Shown here piece after piece: positions 56,188-64,000 of a stretch of 64,000 bases of DNA. This DNA is from Histomonas meleagridis. Taxonomy: Eukaryota; Parabasalia; Tritrichomonadida; Dientamoebidae. Position 1 is the first letter of the stretch. Each line of letters begins with the position of its first letter. The DNA lies in contig WSYJ01000182.1 in assembly GCA_020186115.1 (NCBI GenBank), forward strand, positions 248,001 to 312,000, given 5' to 3'. Both the position numbers and the translations under genes were made by a program. Below the pieces are notes generated by a model. It worked only from the letters and a program-made list of their open reading frames with translations. It was not told the origin of the DNA and did no database searches.

Positions 56188-58524
56188 TCAACACTTATGA
56201 AATCATTGGAAAGTCGTCATAATGAAATCCTTAAGTTACTTCTTGAACAAGAAAATCTAACAAATAATTTTGATAAGATATATTTATAATGTTTAAAGTA
56301 TAATTTCAACATTTCGAATTTCTTTATTATATTTGAAATTTATTTATACGATTTCAAGAATCACTTATTAATGAATTGAAAAGATGTAATCAACAAATGC
56401 TCGATTTACTTGAGAAAAAAGGAATTAACATAAACTTACAAAATCATAAAATTTGATTATATAATTTAATGTTTATATAAATCATTTGAAACATCATTAA
56501 TGAAAGCATCTAAAAAAGGTTATTTGGAAACAGTAAAATTACTTCTTGCACAAGAAGGAATTGATATAAATCAAACAAATGTTTATAAGTTATATTTAGA
56601 GTTAATTTTAATGATATAAAATTTCAATGTTAAATTTGGAATTTGTTTCTATTATTTGAATCAGCACTTATTATGGCAATCAAAAAGAATGAAATAGAAA
56701 TTGCAAAATTATTACTTGAACAAGAAAGAATTAATGTTAATGGAGTAAGTGTTTATTTGTTATATGTAGAATTTGTTTTAATTACATAAAGTTTTTGAAT
56801 TATTTTTGGAATTTATTTTAGAAATATGATACAGCACTTATTTTAGCATTAAGAAATGGTTACGAAGAAATCGCTAAGTTAATTCTTCAGAATAAAAATG
56901 TTGATGTTAATGTGAGAGGTGATGTTTTTTAGGTATTTTTCGTGTTTCTAAAAAATGTTTGATGTTTATTATAAATGTTTTTCACACCATTACTTTTTGC
57001 TGCTCGTTATGGTTATACTGATGTAGTTAAGTTACTTCTTGAACATGGAGAACTTAATATTAATGTAACAAATGATATTTATATGTAATATTTTATGTTT
57101 GTTATAATGATTTAATATTTGTTTGAAAGATTTGGAGTTTTTTTGTTAGTTTTGATACAGCTCTTTCTGTGGCTATTAAATGTTGTAATAATGATATCGC
57201 GAAAATGTTACTTGAACGAAATGGAATTGATGTTAACAACAAAGATAAAATCGATTTTGTTGATTTCAAATATCAAAATAATATTTGGAATTCATTTCGT
57301 TGATTTTATACAGCTTTAATGTCTGCAGCGTATAATGGAAGTGTAGAAATTACTAAATTACTTTTAGAAAAAGAAAGAATTGATGTTAATGCTAAAAATA
57401 TTTATTTGTTTTACTTAATATTAGTTTTGTCAATATAATGTTATTAAAAAATATTTAAAATTTATTCATTTTATTTCAAACAGCATTAATTTATGCAGCA
57501 CAATTCGGCCGTACAGAAATAGTTAAATTATTACTTGAACACGAAGGAATTGATATTAACATTAAAAATGTTTATTTGTTATATTTAGAATTTGTTTTTA
57601 TCAAATGAAAATTCAAAATTTAATTTGGAAATTATTTAATGTATTTAAGACAGCACTTATTTTAGCATTGAAAAATGATAAACCGGATATAGTTAAGTTA
57701 CTTCTTGAACAAGATAATGTTGATATTAATATCAAAGATAATATCTATTTGAATAATATAGAAATTGTTTATAATATTTGGTGTTTCTTTATGTGATTTT
57801 TAACAATTTTAATGATTGTAGCATTAAATGGTCATACTGATCTTGTTAAATTACTTCTTGACCAAAATAATGTTGATATTAATGCAAGAGATAATATATA
57901 ACTTCATTATTTGAAGTTTAACTCAAATATTTGGTGTTCATTTATTATATATAAAACAGCATTAATGCATGCAGCTTCAAAGAGTCATATCGATATCATT
58001 AAATTAATACTTGAAAAAGAAGGAATCGAAATCAATACAAGTGATGTTCATTTATATGACTTTTCGAAGTTTTTCCGAATTATTTAAAACTGTTTTTACA
58101 TTATGTTTATTAAATGGACAAGCAGAAATCATTGACTTATTCATCAAACAAAAAGGTATTAATAGCTTAAGTGTAAATATTTATTTAAATGTTCTGAAGT
58201 TTTATTATAATACTTCGAAATACAGCATTTGTATTAGCGGTATTAAATTGTTATGTTGTTATAGTTAAAATACTTATTACACAAGAAGGAATTGATGTTA
58301 ATGTTAAAACTATTTATTCGATTGATTTAATATATCAAAATATCATTTGGAATTTATTATATTCATTTAAAACACCTTTAATGATTGTGTCTGAATTAGG
58401 TTACAGCGAAATCGCTAATTTACTTCTTGAACAAAATGGTATCGATATTAATGCAAGAGATACTAATGTTAATATATATGATTTACTGTTTCATATTAAT
58501 ATTTGGAATTTATTTTGTTAATTC
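56188..58524 (+). repeat. Split-ankyrin array C: ~15 ankyrin modules with ~70-90-bp spacers
   Basis: Modules start near 56188, 56360, 56497, 56669, 56835, 56984, 57152, 57311, 57481, 57650, 57803, 57956, 58088, 58220 and 58375; a further one opens the last exon. Each codes T-A-L-x-x-A-(x13)-K-L-L-L-E-Q-x-x-I-D-I-N-x-K-N/D without internal stop, for example TALIYAAQFGRTEIVKLLLE and TPLLFAARYGYTDVVKLLLE. Spacers then read (A/G)TTTATTTG... and end with ATTTGGAATTTATT...F-K before the next T-A-L. Stops occur in the spacers in all frames continuing from the modules. Ankyrin repeats normally hold ~33-34 residues; the 3-4 turn residues (as in K-D-N-N-E-K-T of the final, unsplit junction) are the ones missing here. 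Confidence 0.8.
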
Positions 58525-59016
58525 GATACTGCTTTATTAAAGGCTTCTCGTAATTGTCATAATGATATTGTGAAATTGTTACTCGAACAAAAGGAAATTG
58601 ATGTCAACATTAAAGATAACAATGAGAAAACAATTCTTAATGAAACTGGTTTAATGAACAAGAAAGAAATTATTGATTTGATCGCAAGAAGAAAACAAAA
58701 TAGTGAAATGATGATGAATTCCGGTAATCGCAGAGACATTTTCATACCTGGACATTGCACATTCGAGCAAACTGGTTACACAATGGTAAACCACAATAGA
58801 TATTATAGGTGCAGAACTTGCATGAATAACTCAGGAATTAATTTCTGTTTTTGCGAGGAATGCGCTAAGGTATGTCACAAGGGCCACGACGTAACGCAGT
58901 CAGGTAGTGGTCCGGCATTTTGTGACTGCGGCGCTGGGCATTTCCTTTTCCCTTGCATGTTAATGCATAGACATAACGAAGAGAAAGAGAAAAAGGATGA
59001 AACCGAAAAAGCGTAG
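58525..59016 (+). CDS. Split-ankyrin gene C, last exon: ankyrin repeats plus UBR-type zinc finger
   Basis: 164 codons in one frame from D-T-A-L-L-K-A-S-R-N. Here two ankyrin repeats are joined normally (INIKDNNEKTILNETGLMNKKEIIDLI), showing what an unsplit turn looks like. After a linker, residues about 80-145 form a UBR-box: C-T-F, Y-R-C-R-T-C, C-F-C-E-E-C-A-K-V-C-H-K-G-H-D-V and F-C-D-C-G-A-G, the full set of Cys/His zinc ligands, closest to the UBR4-type box (C-A-K-V-C-H-K-x-H-x). The Lys/Glu-rich tail is short. UBR boxes bind destabilising N-terminal residues in the N-degron pathway; no RING or HECT is present, so it could be an adaptor. Stop TAG. Confidence 0.8.
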   Translation, partial: DTALLKASRNCHNDIVKLLLEQKEIDVNIKDNNEKTILNETGLMNKKEIIDLIARRKQNSEMMMNSGNRRDIFIPGHCTFEQTGYTMVNHNRYYRCRTCMNNSGINFCFCEECAKVCHKGHDVTQSGSGPAFCDCGAGHFLFPCMLMHRHNEEKEKKDETEKA

Positions 59017-59480
59017 AAAAAATATTAATATATTTTAGCATTACAATAAATATTCTAAAAAACGCTTTAATTTAAACTGATTTATATTTTTTTATTGATC
59101 AGTTACGTAGCAAAGTGTCACAGCGTTTGGCAATAACAGGTGTGTGTTGCTTTATATTTGTGTTTCATTTTGTTTTAGATTAATATGTTATTTTACAAAA
59201 CCATTGGTTATACTAAAACTAATACAAAACTTTATCGGAAAGTGTCTTTATGATTTAGGAATTTTCCAAAGCAATGCAAAGTTAATCTATTTGATATACA
59301 TTTTATCTGATTTTTTTTATAACATTTGATTTAGCCAAAATTTGTTCGAAAAGATTTTAATGTCACGGATTTTATTCATTGATATCTCAAATTTTTCCTC
59401 ATTACTTCACAGATAAATGGATTCATTATTTTGTTGTAAAAACTCAATATAAAAAAATTATTTACAAAACAATTTACAAA
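59017..59480. other. Convergent AT-rich intergenic DNA
   Basis: Between gene C and the thioredoxin-fold gene. No recognised feature. Confidence 0.5.
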
Positions 59481-60482
59481 TCAAAGTTCTTCATTATGCA
59501 ATTCCTCAGCCTTTATCCACTTTGCACCGCCGTCAACCACTCTATCCAATGCCGCACTTAGCTCGTCAATGTCCTCCACTATGACAAATCCCTTTTTTCT
59601 TGGGTTCCATATGTAATACATATTTTCTTTCATTTGCTTAAACGGAAGGTTTCCTTCTCCATAAAAGAATTTCATTTGCTGCCGCTTGCACAGTGTTCGT
59701 ATTTGTCGATATTCGTTGCATATGTCATTTCCAGTGTGCAATACGCAGAAATCACGACCATGACATTGGGCAGCAAACTCATCCATCCGATAAAAGCCTT
59801 CGTCATCAAATGTGTCGTTTATCTCTAAAGTTCCGTTCAAGAATTTTGAAATTGAATCTGATAATTCTTCTTCAGTAAAACTTCCACGATAACGAATTTG
59901 ATTGGTACTGTTGAAGAAAACAATCGTTGGAAGTTTGGCTATCGAAAATTCTCGATGAATATGGAATTCGTTACATATCCCAAATCGGACATATTGATCT
60001 TTGAACTTTATGGAAAGTGTAGCCCATAGAACAGAAACTTTGATTTGCTCAGTGAAAAGAACAACTGATGGAATAGATTCTTCAAGCCATTTCCGATCAA
60101 AGGTTCTTACAAAATTTGGAATTTTTTCACTGATAAATGACACAATATGGCTTGCTTTTTGCTTCCCTCTGTATTCTTCGGCGCCTCCAGAGTAATATAT
60201 TTTAATGCAAGGAACATAATTTATCGATAATTTCCGTTGTAAAAATGGTTCTTTTGTAATATTTACAATGCCAAATTTAACAACTCCATGGATTATTTCT
60301 GACGCTTTATAAAACTCTTTATGTGCTTTGATGCAACTTTCATGGTTCATTCCAATAAAAAGAATAACCCACGTTGTTAATTCATCTTTCTTAATAACAT
60401 TATCCCGAAACCCAGGTGAATCTAAATATACAACGTTTGTATCATTAATCGAACAAACAAGCGAAAATAACAACGAAATCAT
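59481..60482 (-). CDS. Secretory thioredoxin-fold (PDI-like) protein lacking CxxC
   Basis: About 333 aa from M at 60482, which opens a good signal peptide (MISLLFSLVCSINDTN). Two thioredoxin-like domains: VVYLDSPGFRDNVIKKDELTTWVILFIGMN-H-E-S-C-I-K with SINYVPCIKIYYSGGAEEYRGKQ (first), and SVVLFTEQIKVSVLWATLSIKF with FSIAKLPTIVFFNSTNQIRYRG (second; cis-Pro in L-P-T kept). The PDI W-C-x-x-C is replaced by N-H-E-S-C and no second Cys, so no dithiol chemistry is expected. The frame is open to 60647, but the extra 55 residues precede the signal peptide and span the AACGTTCGAACGTT promoter palindrome (60508-60521). Same general type as the protein at 37771-39309. Confidence 0.68.
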   Translation of the reverse strand: MISLLFSLVCSINDTNVVYLDSPGFRDNVIKKDELTTWVILFIGMNHESCIKAHKEFYKASEIIHGVVKFGIVNITKEPFLQRKLSINYVPCIKIYYSGGAEEYRGKQKASHIVSFISEKIPNFVRTFDRKWLEESIPSVVLFTEQIKVSVLWATLSIKFKDQYVRFGICNEFHIHREFSIAKLPTIVFFNSTNQIRYRGSFTEEELSDSISKFLNGTLEINDTFDDEGFYRMDEFAAQCHGRDFCVLHTGNDICNEYRQIRTLCKRQQMKFFYGEGNLPFKQMKENMYYIWNPRKKGFVIVEDIDELSAALDRVVDGGAKWIKAEELHNEEL

Positions 60483-60507
60483 TAAAAATTTTATTTGGTC
60501 AGGTTTT

Positions 60508-60521
60508 AACGTTCGAACGTT
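60508..60521. promoter_or_regulatory. AACGTTCGAACGTT palindrome
   Basis: Perfect 14-bp palindrome of two AACGTT sites, 25 nt before the ATG at 60482. Parallel to the AAACGTTT-centred palindrome before the 5076 gene, and evidence that 60482 is the real start. Confidence 0.55.
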
Positions 60522-60841
60522 TAACGATACTTTGACCGAATAACCATTTAAAAAATCATTGATAAACCAATCAAAATCTTTTTGAACACACAAAGATTTT
60601 GGGTTTGAGTCTGGGAAATTTAGCTCCGTTAGACAAACGCTTTCCATTCAATTTTCTTATATCAAAATTGTTTATTTATTGATAAAGTATTCAAAAAGCA
60701 ATTTATGACATGTTAGGAATTCGTTGTGAACAATCATTCTATGAAAAAGCTTCTTTATATTAATAATTGAATACCAATTTAATTTTCAATTGATTCATAA
60801 AAAAAACCTTTGCGGCAGTGCCTCAATCCAAATTTTCTTCG

Positions 60842-62902
60842 ATGCTAGTCTGTATTCTGTTAATGACTATTCATGTTCAAATACCATCTCAAATCCAAAA
60901 AATGTCACAAAATTTAATAATGTTTGGAAAATTATTTTTACAACATTTTCAAAATTTGTTGATTCTTAAAAATTTTTCAAATATCAAATTTAATGGTTTT
61001 ATGAAGATCGTGTACGTTAAAAATAATCATTTTTCATTCCTTTCTAATTTTTATATTTCTTTTATTCAAAATTTTAAGAATTATCAAGTCTTTAAATTTT
61101 TATTCAATTTGTCATCAATATTAACATATTATAAGACATCATTATTATTAAATAAAATAAGTTTAACAAAAGTTTTACTAAAAATTTCTTTGATTCATGA
61201 ATTTTTACGAATTTTTTATCAAAATATTATTAATATTTATTTCTATTATCATTTTATAATTTTATTATCTTTATTTATTACTGCCGTTATTATGATTAAA
61301 TATTTAAAAACATTTAATAATAAATATAAAAAAGAGAAAATTAAATATCAAATCATTCCAATATTATTTATAATTTTTTTTATTCGATCGAAAGAAATAT
61401 TTAATGAAACGAATAAAACTCTTATTATAACTAATTCAAGTGAATATGAATCAAGAGGTGAATATAAAGAAGAAACAGAACATATTATTATTCAATATAA
61501 TATTGAAAATATGGAAGCAAATGAATTTTCAAAATGGACTTCTTTATACTCAGCTGAATTTTATAATATAAATACGATTGGAAATAATTCATTTCAATCA
61601 TGTTCTAAATTAAAAACAGTTATCATTGGGAACAATGTTATAACAATTGGAGATTTTGCATTTTGTTTATGTTCTCAATTGAACACAGTTGTTATTGGAA
61701 ACAATGTTATGACAATTGGAGATTCTGCATTTAATGGGTGTAGTACATTAATGAATATTACAATACCAAATTCAGTAACAACAATTGGACCACGTGTTTT
61801 TTCTGAATGTACATCACTTAACAATATTCACGTTTTAGAAGGGAATGAATATTTTAAAGATAAAAAAGGTATTCTTTATAATAAAGGAATTACTACGATC
61901 ATTTGTTATCCATTAGGAAAACAAAATGAAACATTTTACATTCCAAAATCGATTAAAACTATTGGAAGTTATTCATTTTATAAATGTTCATTAATGAATA
62001 TTACAATAACAAATTTTGTTACATCAATTGAAACCAGTGCATTTGAATTTAGTTCTAAATTATATACAATTATAATTGGAGAAAATGTAACATTTATTGG
62101 TGATTATGCATTTGGTGGTTGCACAAATCTCAAATGTATTTATTTTTTGGGTTATGAGTCACCAGACAACATCGCTGAGAATATTTTCTATGAATCATCA
62201 ACAACAATTGTTATGACATCTGATTTATATAAAGGAGATACGTTTGGATCATATAATGTAATCAAAGGTACACCAATTGATGGATGTAATCCGTATCACT
62301 GGCCAACGCACACATTTACAAATTCAGAATCATTTTCGCAAAGTAATACATATTCGAAGTCAAATACATTCACTAAATCGAATACATTTACACGAAGTAA
62401 TACAATTTCTAAATCAAATTCATTCTCGCTATCAAATGCACTCACACAAGGTACTGTATATTCATATTCTTTAACAAATTATATATCTATTACCCAGACA
62501 TTACTCGTCAACAACACATTTTTGTCTCACACAATATTTGTTACTGTGACCAATTCCACATACACTTACTATTACACCCAATCTATTTATTACGAATACA
62601 CAATATGTTTTTATACCACATATTATTACGACTTTACTTATTTCGTTCTGACAGATATTCAGTCTTCTGAAAAAAACGAAGCGCTTTCATCGAAAGTCAT
62701 CGTTGGCATTGTCTGCGGTGCAGTGGCATTTGTTCTTATCCTCATTGGACTTGTTATCTTCATAATACGAAACAACAAAAGTGAAATTTCACCCACAAAA
62801 TCGCAAATACGTTCGCAGTCATCAGAATGTATAAAAGTTGAACAAGTTAACACTGAATTTAACACATTAATTGCTAATGAAGAAGACGACCAATGGATAT
62901 AA
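60842..62902 (+). CDS. BspA-like leucine-rich-repeat surface protein 2
   Basis: About 686 codons from the first ATG. Residues 1-160 are hydrophobic and AT-coded, with a strong TM segment (FIILLSLFITAVIMI). An internal Met (M-I-K-Y-L-K) about residue 150 could be the real start, since the following IIPILFIIFFIRSKEIFNETN matches the signal peptide region of BspA-like gene 1. BspA/TpLRR repeats follow (SFQSCSKLKTVIIGNNVITIGDFAF, STLMNITIPNSVTTIGPRVF, ITNFVTSIETSAFEFSSKLYTIIIGENV). Then a stalk of S-N-T-F-T-K repeats, a Tyr/Thr-rich region, a C-terminal TM (IVGIVCGAVAFVLILIGLVIFII) and a ~45-residue cytoplasmic tail ending D-D-Q-W-I. This is the complete form of the family; gene 1 has lost its end. 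Likely a cell-surface adhesin. Confidence 0.82.
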   Translation: MLVCILLMTIHVQIPSQIQKMSQNLIMFGKLFLQHFQNLLILKNFSNIKFNGFMKIVYVKNNHFSFLSNFYISFIQNFKNYQVFKFLFNLSSILTYYKTSLLLNKISLTKVLLKISLIHEFLRIFYQNIINIYFYYHFIILLSLFITAVIMIKYLKTFNNKYKKEKIKYQIIPILFIIFFIRSKEIFNETNKTLIITNSSEYESRGEYKEETEHIIIQYNIENMEANEFSKWTSLYSAEFYNINTIGNNSFQSCSKLKTVIIGNNVITIGDFAFCLCSQLNTVVIGNNVMTIGDSAFNGCSTLMNITIPNSVTTIGPRVFSECTSLNNIHVLEGNEYFKDKKGILYNKGITTIICYPLGKQNETFYIPKSIKTIGSYSFYKCSLMNITITNFVTSIETSAFEFSSKLYTIIIGENVTFIGDYAFGGCTNLKCIYFLGYESPDNIAENIFYESSTTIVMTSDLYKGDTFGSYNVIKGTPIDGCNPYHWPTHTFTNSESFSQSNTYSKSNTFTKSNTFTRSNTISKSNSFSLSNALTQGTVYSYSLTNYISITQTLLVNNTFLSHTIFVTVTNSTYTYYYTQSIYYEYTICFYTTYYYDFTYFVLTDIQSSEKNEALSSKVIVGIVCGAVAFVLILIGLVIFIIRNNKSEISPTKSQIRSQSSECIKVEQVNTEFNTLIANEEDDQWI

Positions 62903-64000
62903 ATGATATCTTCGAGACGATTTTGTGGAACTTATTTTATATTTAAAAAAGGAATTTTACCAGTTCAATTAGAATACGATTTTACAATAAATTATACTGG
63001 TGTTGGTATTTGTTTTCTATGTTTTGTGTATACAAATGATAATTTAATTTGTATAAAATAATTCAAAAGTTTTTTTGAGGATTTGTTTTAGGATTGATTT
63101 TGGATTTGTTGGTAATATATTTTAAATTATTGCATTTTGTGTTCATAGAGATTAGAAATGTAATGTTAAGCTTCAATGATAAATATCTCAGAACGAGTAA
63201 GATGTTAGATCATTTTAAAAAGTTTATAACAAAAATTTATAAACATTGAAATTACTCCTTGAATAAGTATAAATTGATATTAATGCAAAAAATTTTTATT
63301 TATTATAATTAATATTTATTTTGATAATTTGAAAAAAATTAAATTACTTCTCGAACAAAAAAAAATTGGTATTAACACTAAAAAAATATTTGTTTTATTG
63401 AAAAAATTATTACAAATATCAAAATAATATTTTACATTTTTACATTGACTTTTTTTATTTTATTTTGAGAAGATGCCAACTTATCAAATATCTTTTTATT
63501 CTAAAAATATGATAAATAATATTACTTCCTTAAAGGCCAACAGATAAATTAAAATAGTCAGGAATAATTATCTAAAAATAAGAAGGTAGTTTATAACAAG
63601 TTAATGAATTCTTCAATCTTTTGATACTTCAAATTTGTATTGTAAATATCCTTCATGTATATACATGTATATTGCATGTGTTATTTAGCAAAAGCACCAC
63701 CTTAACATTTTCTTTTTGCATTTATTTTTCTAATAACTCTTACAGTTTTATATTATTAATCTAATAAAATAATGTATTTATAATAACATTTATAAGAATA
63801 CTTGTAAATTGATCTTTACCTTGTTTTCCCTCATAAAAAATATTTCAAATATTAAGTTTAATCAAATAAACAATTTATGTTAATTAATAGCACATTCCCA
63901 TGGGAACTTACGTGTAAGTTCGTTTCATCAAAAGTTTACAGATAAAAATTTACGTTCTTCATCTTTTGGCAAGCTTGCCATATATCGAAGAATTGAAAGC
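62903..64000. other. AT-rich tail with ankyrin relics and palindromes
   Basis: No intact gene. 63230-63420 holds relics of two ankyrin modules. At 63890-63985 three palindromes cluster: TTCCCATGGGAA, AACTTAC-GT-GTAAGTT and GGCAAGCTTGCC; this may be the edge of a structured RNA or promoter continuing beyond the window. Confidence 0.4.
63230..63420 (+). pseudogene. Relic of split-ankyrin modules
   Basis: Two broken module ends, K-L-L-L-E-stop...I-D-I-N-A-K-N-F-Y-L and I-K-L-L-L-E-Q-K-K-I-G-I-N-T-K, each followed by the typical TTTATTT spacer start. Stops and deletions have removed the first halves of the repeats. Not expressed. Confidence 0.6.

Noticed and set aside
56188-58524. Spacers as ordinary GT-AG introns
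   Set aside because: Few spacers start with GT at the module end and many have no AG before the next module. One (56760-56830) could be read as GTAAGT...TTTTAG, but its neighbours cannot, so a plain intron label was not applied.
60483-60647. N-terminal extension of the thioredoxin-fold gene
   Set aside because: Places 55 residues before a clean signal peptide and covers the AACGTTCGAACGTT promoter palindrome.

Overview
This is a eukaryotic, strongly AT-rich window. Intergenic DNA is almost pure A/T, the genes are compact, and nearly all are single-exon. The mix points to a parabasalid (trichomonad) protist, most likely Tritrichomonas-like: two BspA-type leucine-rich-repeat surface proteins with Asn/Ser-rich stalks, DUF3447-type ankyrin proteins, a mariner element, initiator-like TCAYTWYTCATTA sequences about 10 nt before start codons, and TAAA overlapping many stop codons. 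The genus is inferred from gene content, not proven.

Layout. 1-13.9 kb: mostly housekeeping genes, namely MAK16, capping protein beta, a type II surface protein, proteasome chaperone PAC2, exosome Rrp46, ribosomal L37, an importin and a coiled-coil protein. 14.8-18.9 kb: an ankyrin gene with a 25-nt intron, a small two-TM protein and a 54-bp-repeat surface protein. 19-30.5 kb: GNAT acetyltransferase, proteasome beta2, a WD/Utp12-like protein, a UBX protein, alpha-actinin, an Arb2/FAM172-like protein and an atypical Ras-like GTPase. 30.7-33.8 kb: split-ankyrin gene A. 34-39.3 kb: Bud32 kinase, a myristoylated DUF4476 protein, M24B peptidase, an enolase relic and a PDI-like protein. 39.7-41.8 kb: BspA-like gene 1, decayed at its 3' end. 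42-44.7 kb: split-ankyrin gene B. 44.9-49.3 kb: actin with a single-base frameshift, a Rab with a 23-nt intron, and a mariner relic. 49.3-54.9 kb: importin-beta-like protein, a small acidic protein, tRNA-Val(AAC) and Mo25. 56-59 kb: split-ankyrin gene C, ending in a UBR-type zinc finger. 59.5-62.9 kb: a thioredoxin-fold protein and BspA-like gene 2.

Two signals stand out. First, three separate loci carry the same architecture: modules of about 30 codons (one ankyrin repeat minus its turn), each followed by an AT-rich spacer of about 80 bp, with a period near 170 bp. Module frames are open in almost every unit, while most spacers contain stops. The spacers share a core (ATTTGGAATTTATT) but lack usual GT-AG or trichomonad intron signals at fixed positions. 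This looks like a repeat-by-repeat split gene family whose mode of expression is unexplained. Second, two genes are restored to perfect frame and family-consistent protein only by removing GT...AG introns of 23 and 25 nt.

The genes do not form operons; neighbours are unrelated. Several pairs are divergent and share short promoters (importin/coiled-coil; DUF4476/M24B; GNAT/proteasome beta2). Promoters fall into an initiator class and a class with Myb-like AACGGT/AACGTT palindromes or a GTAAACTATTCAA element. All family calls are from reading the sequence; no database search was run.
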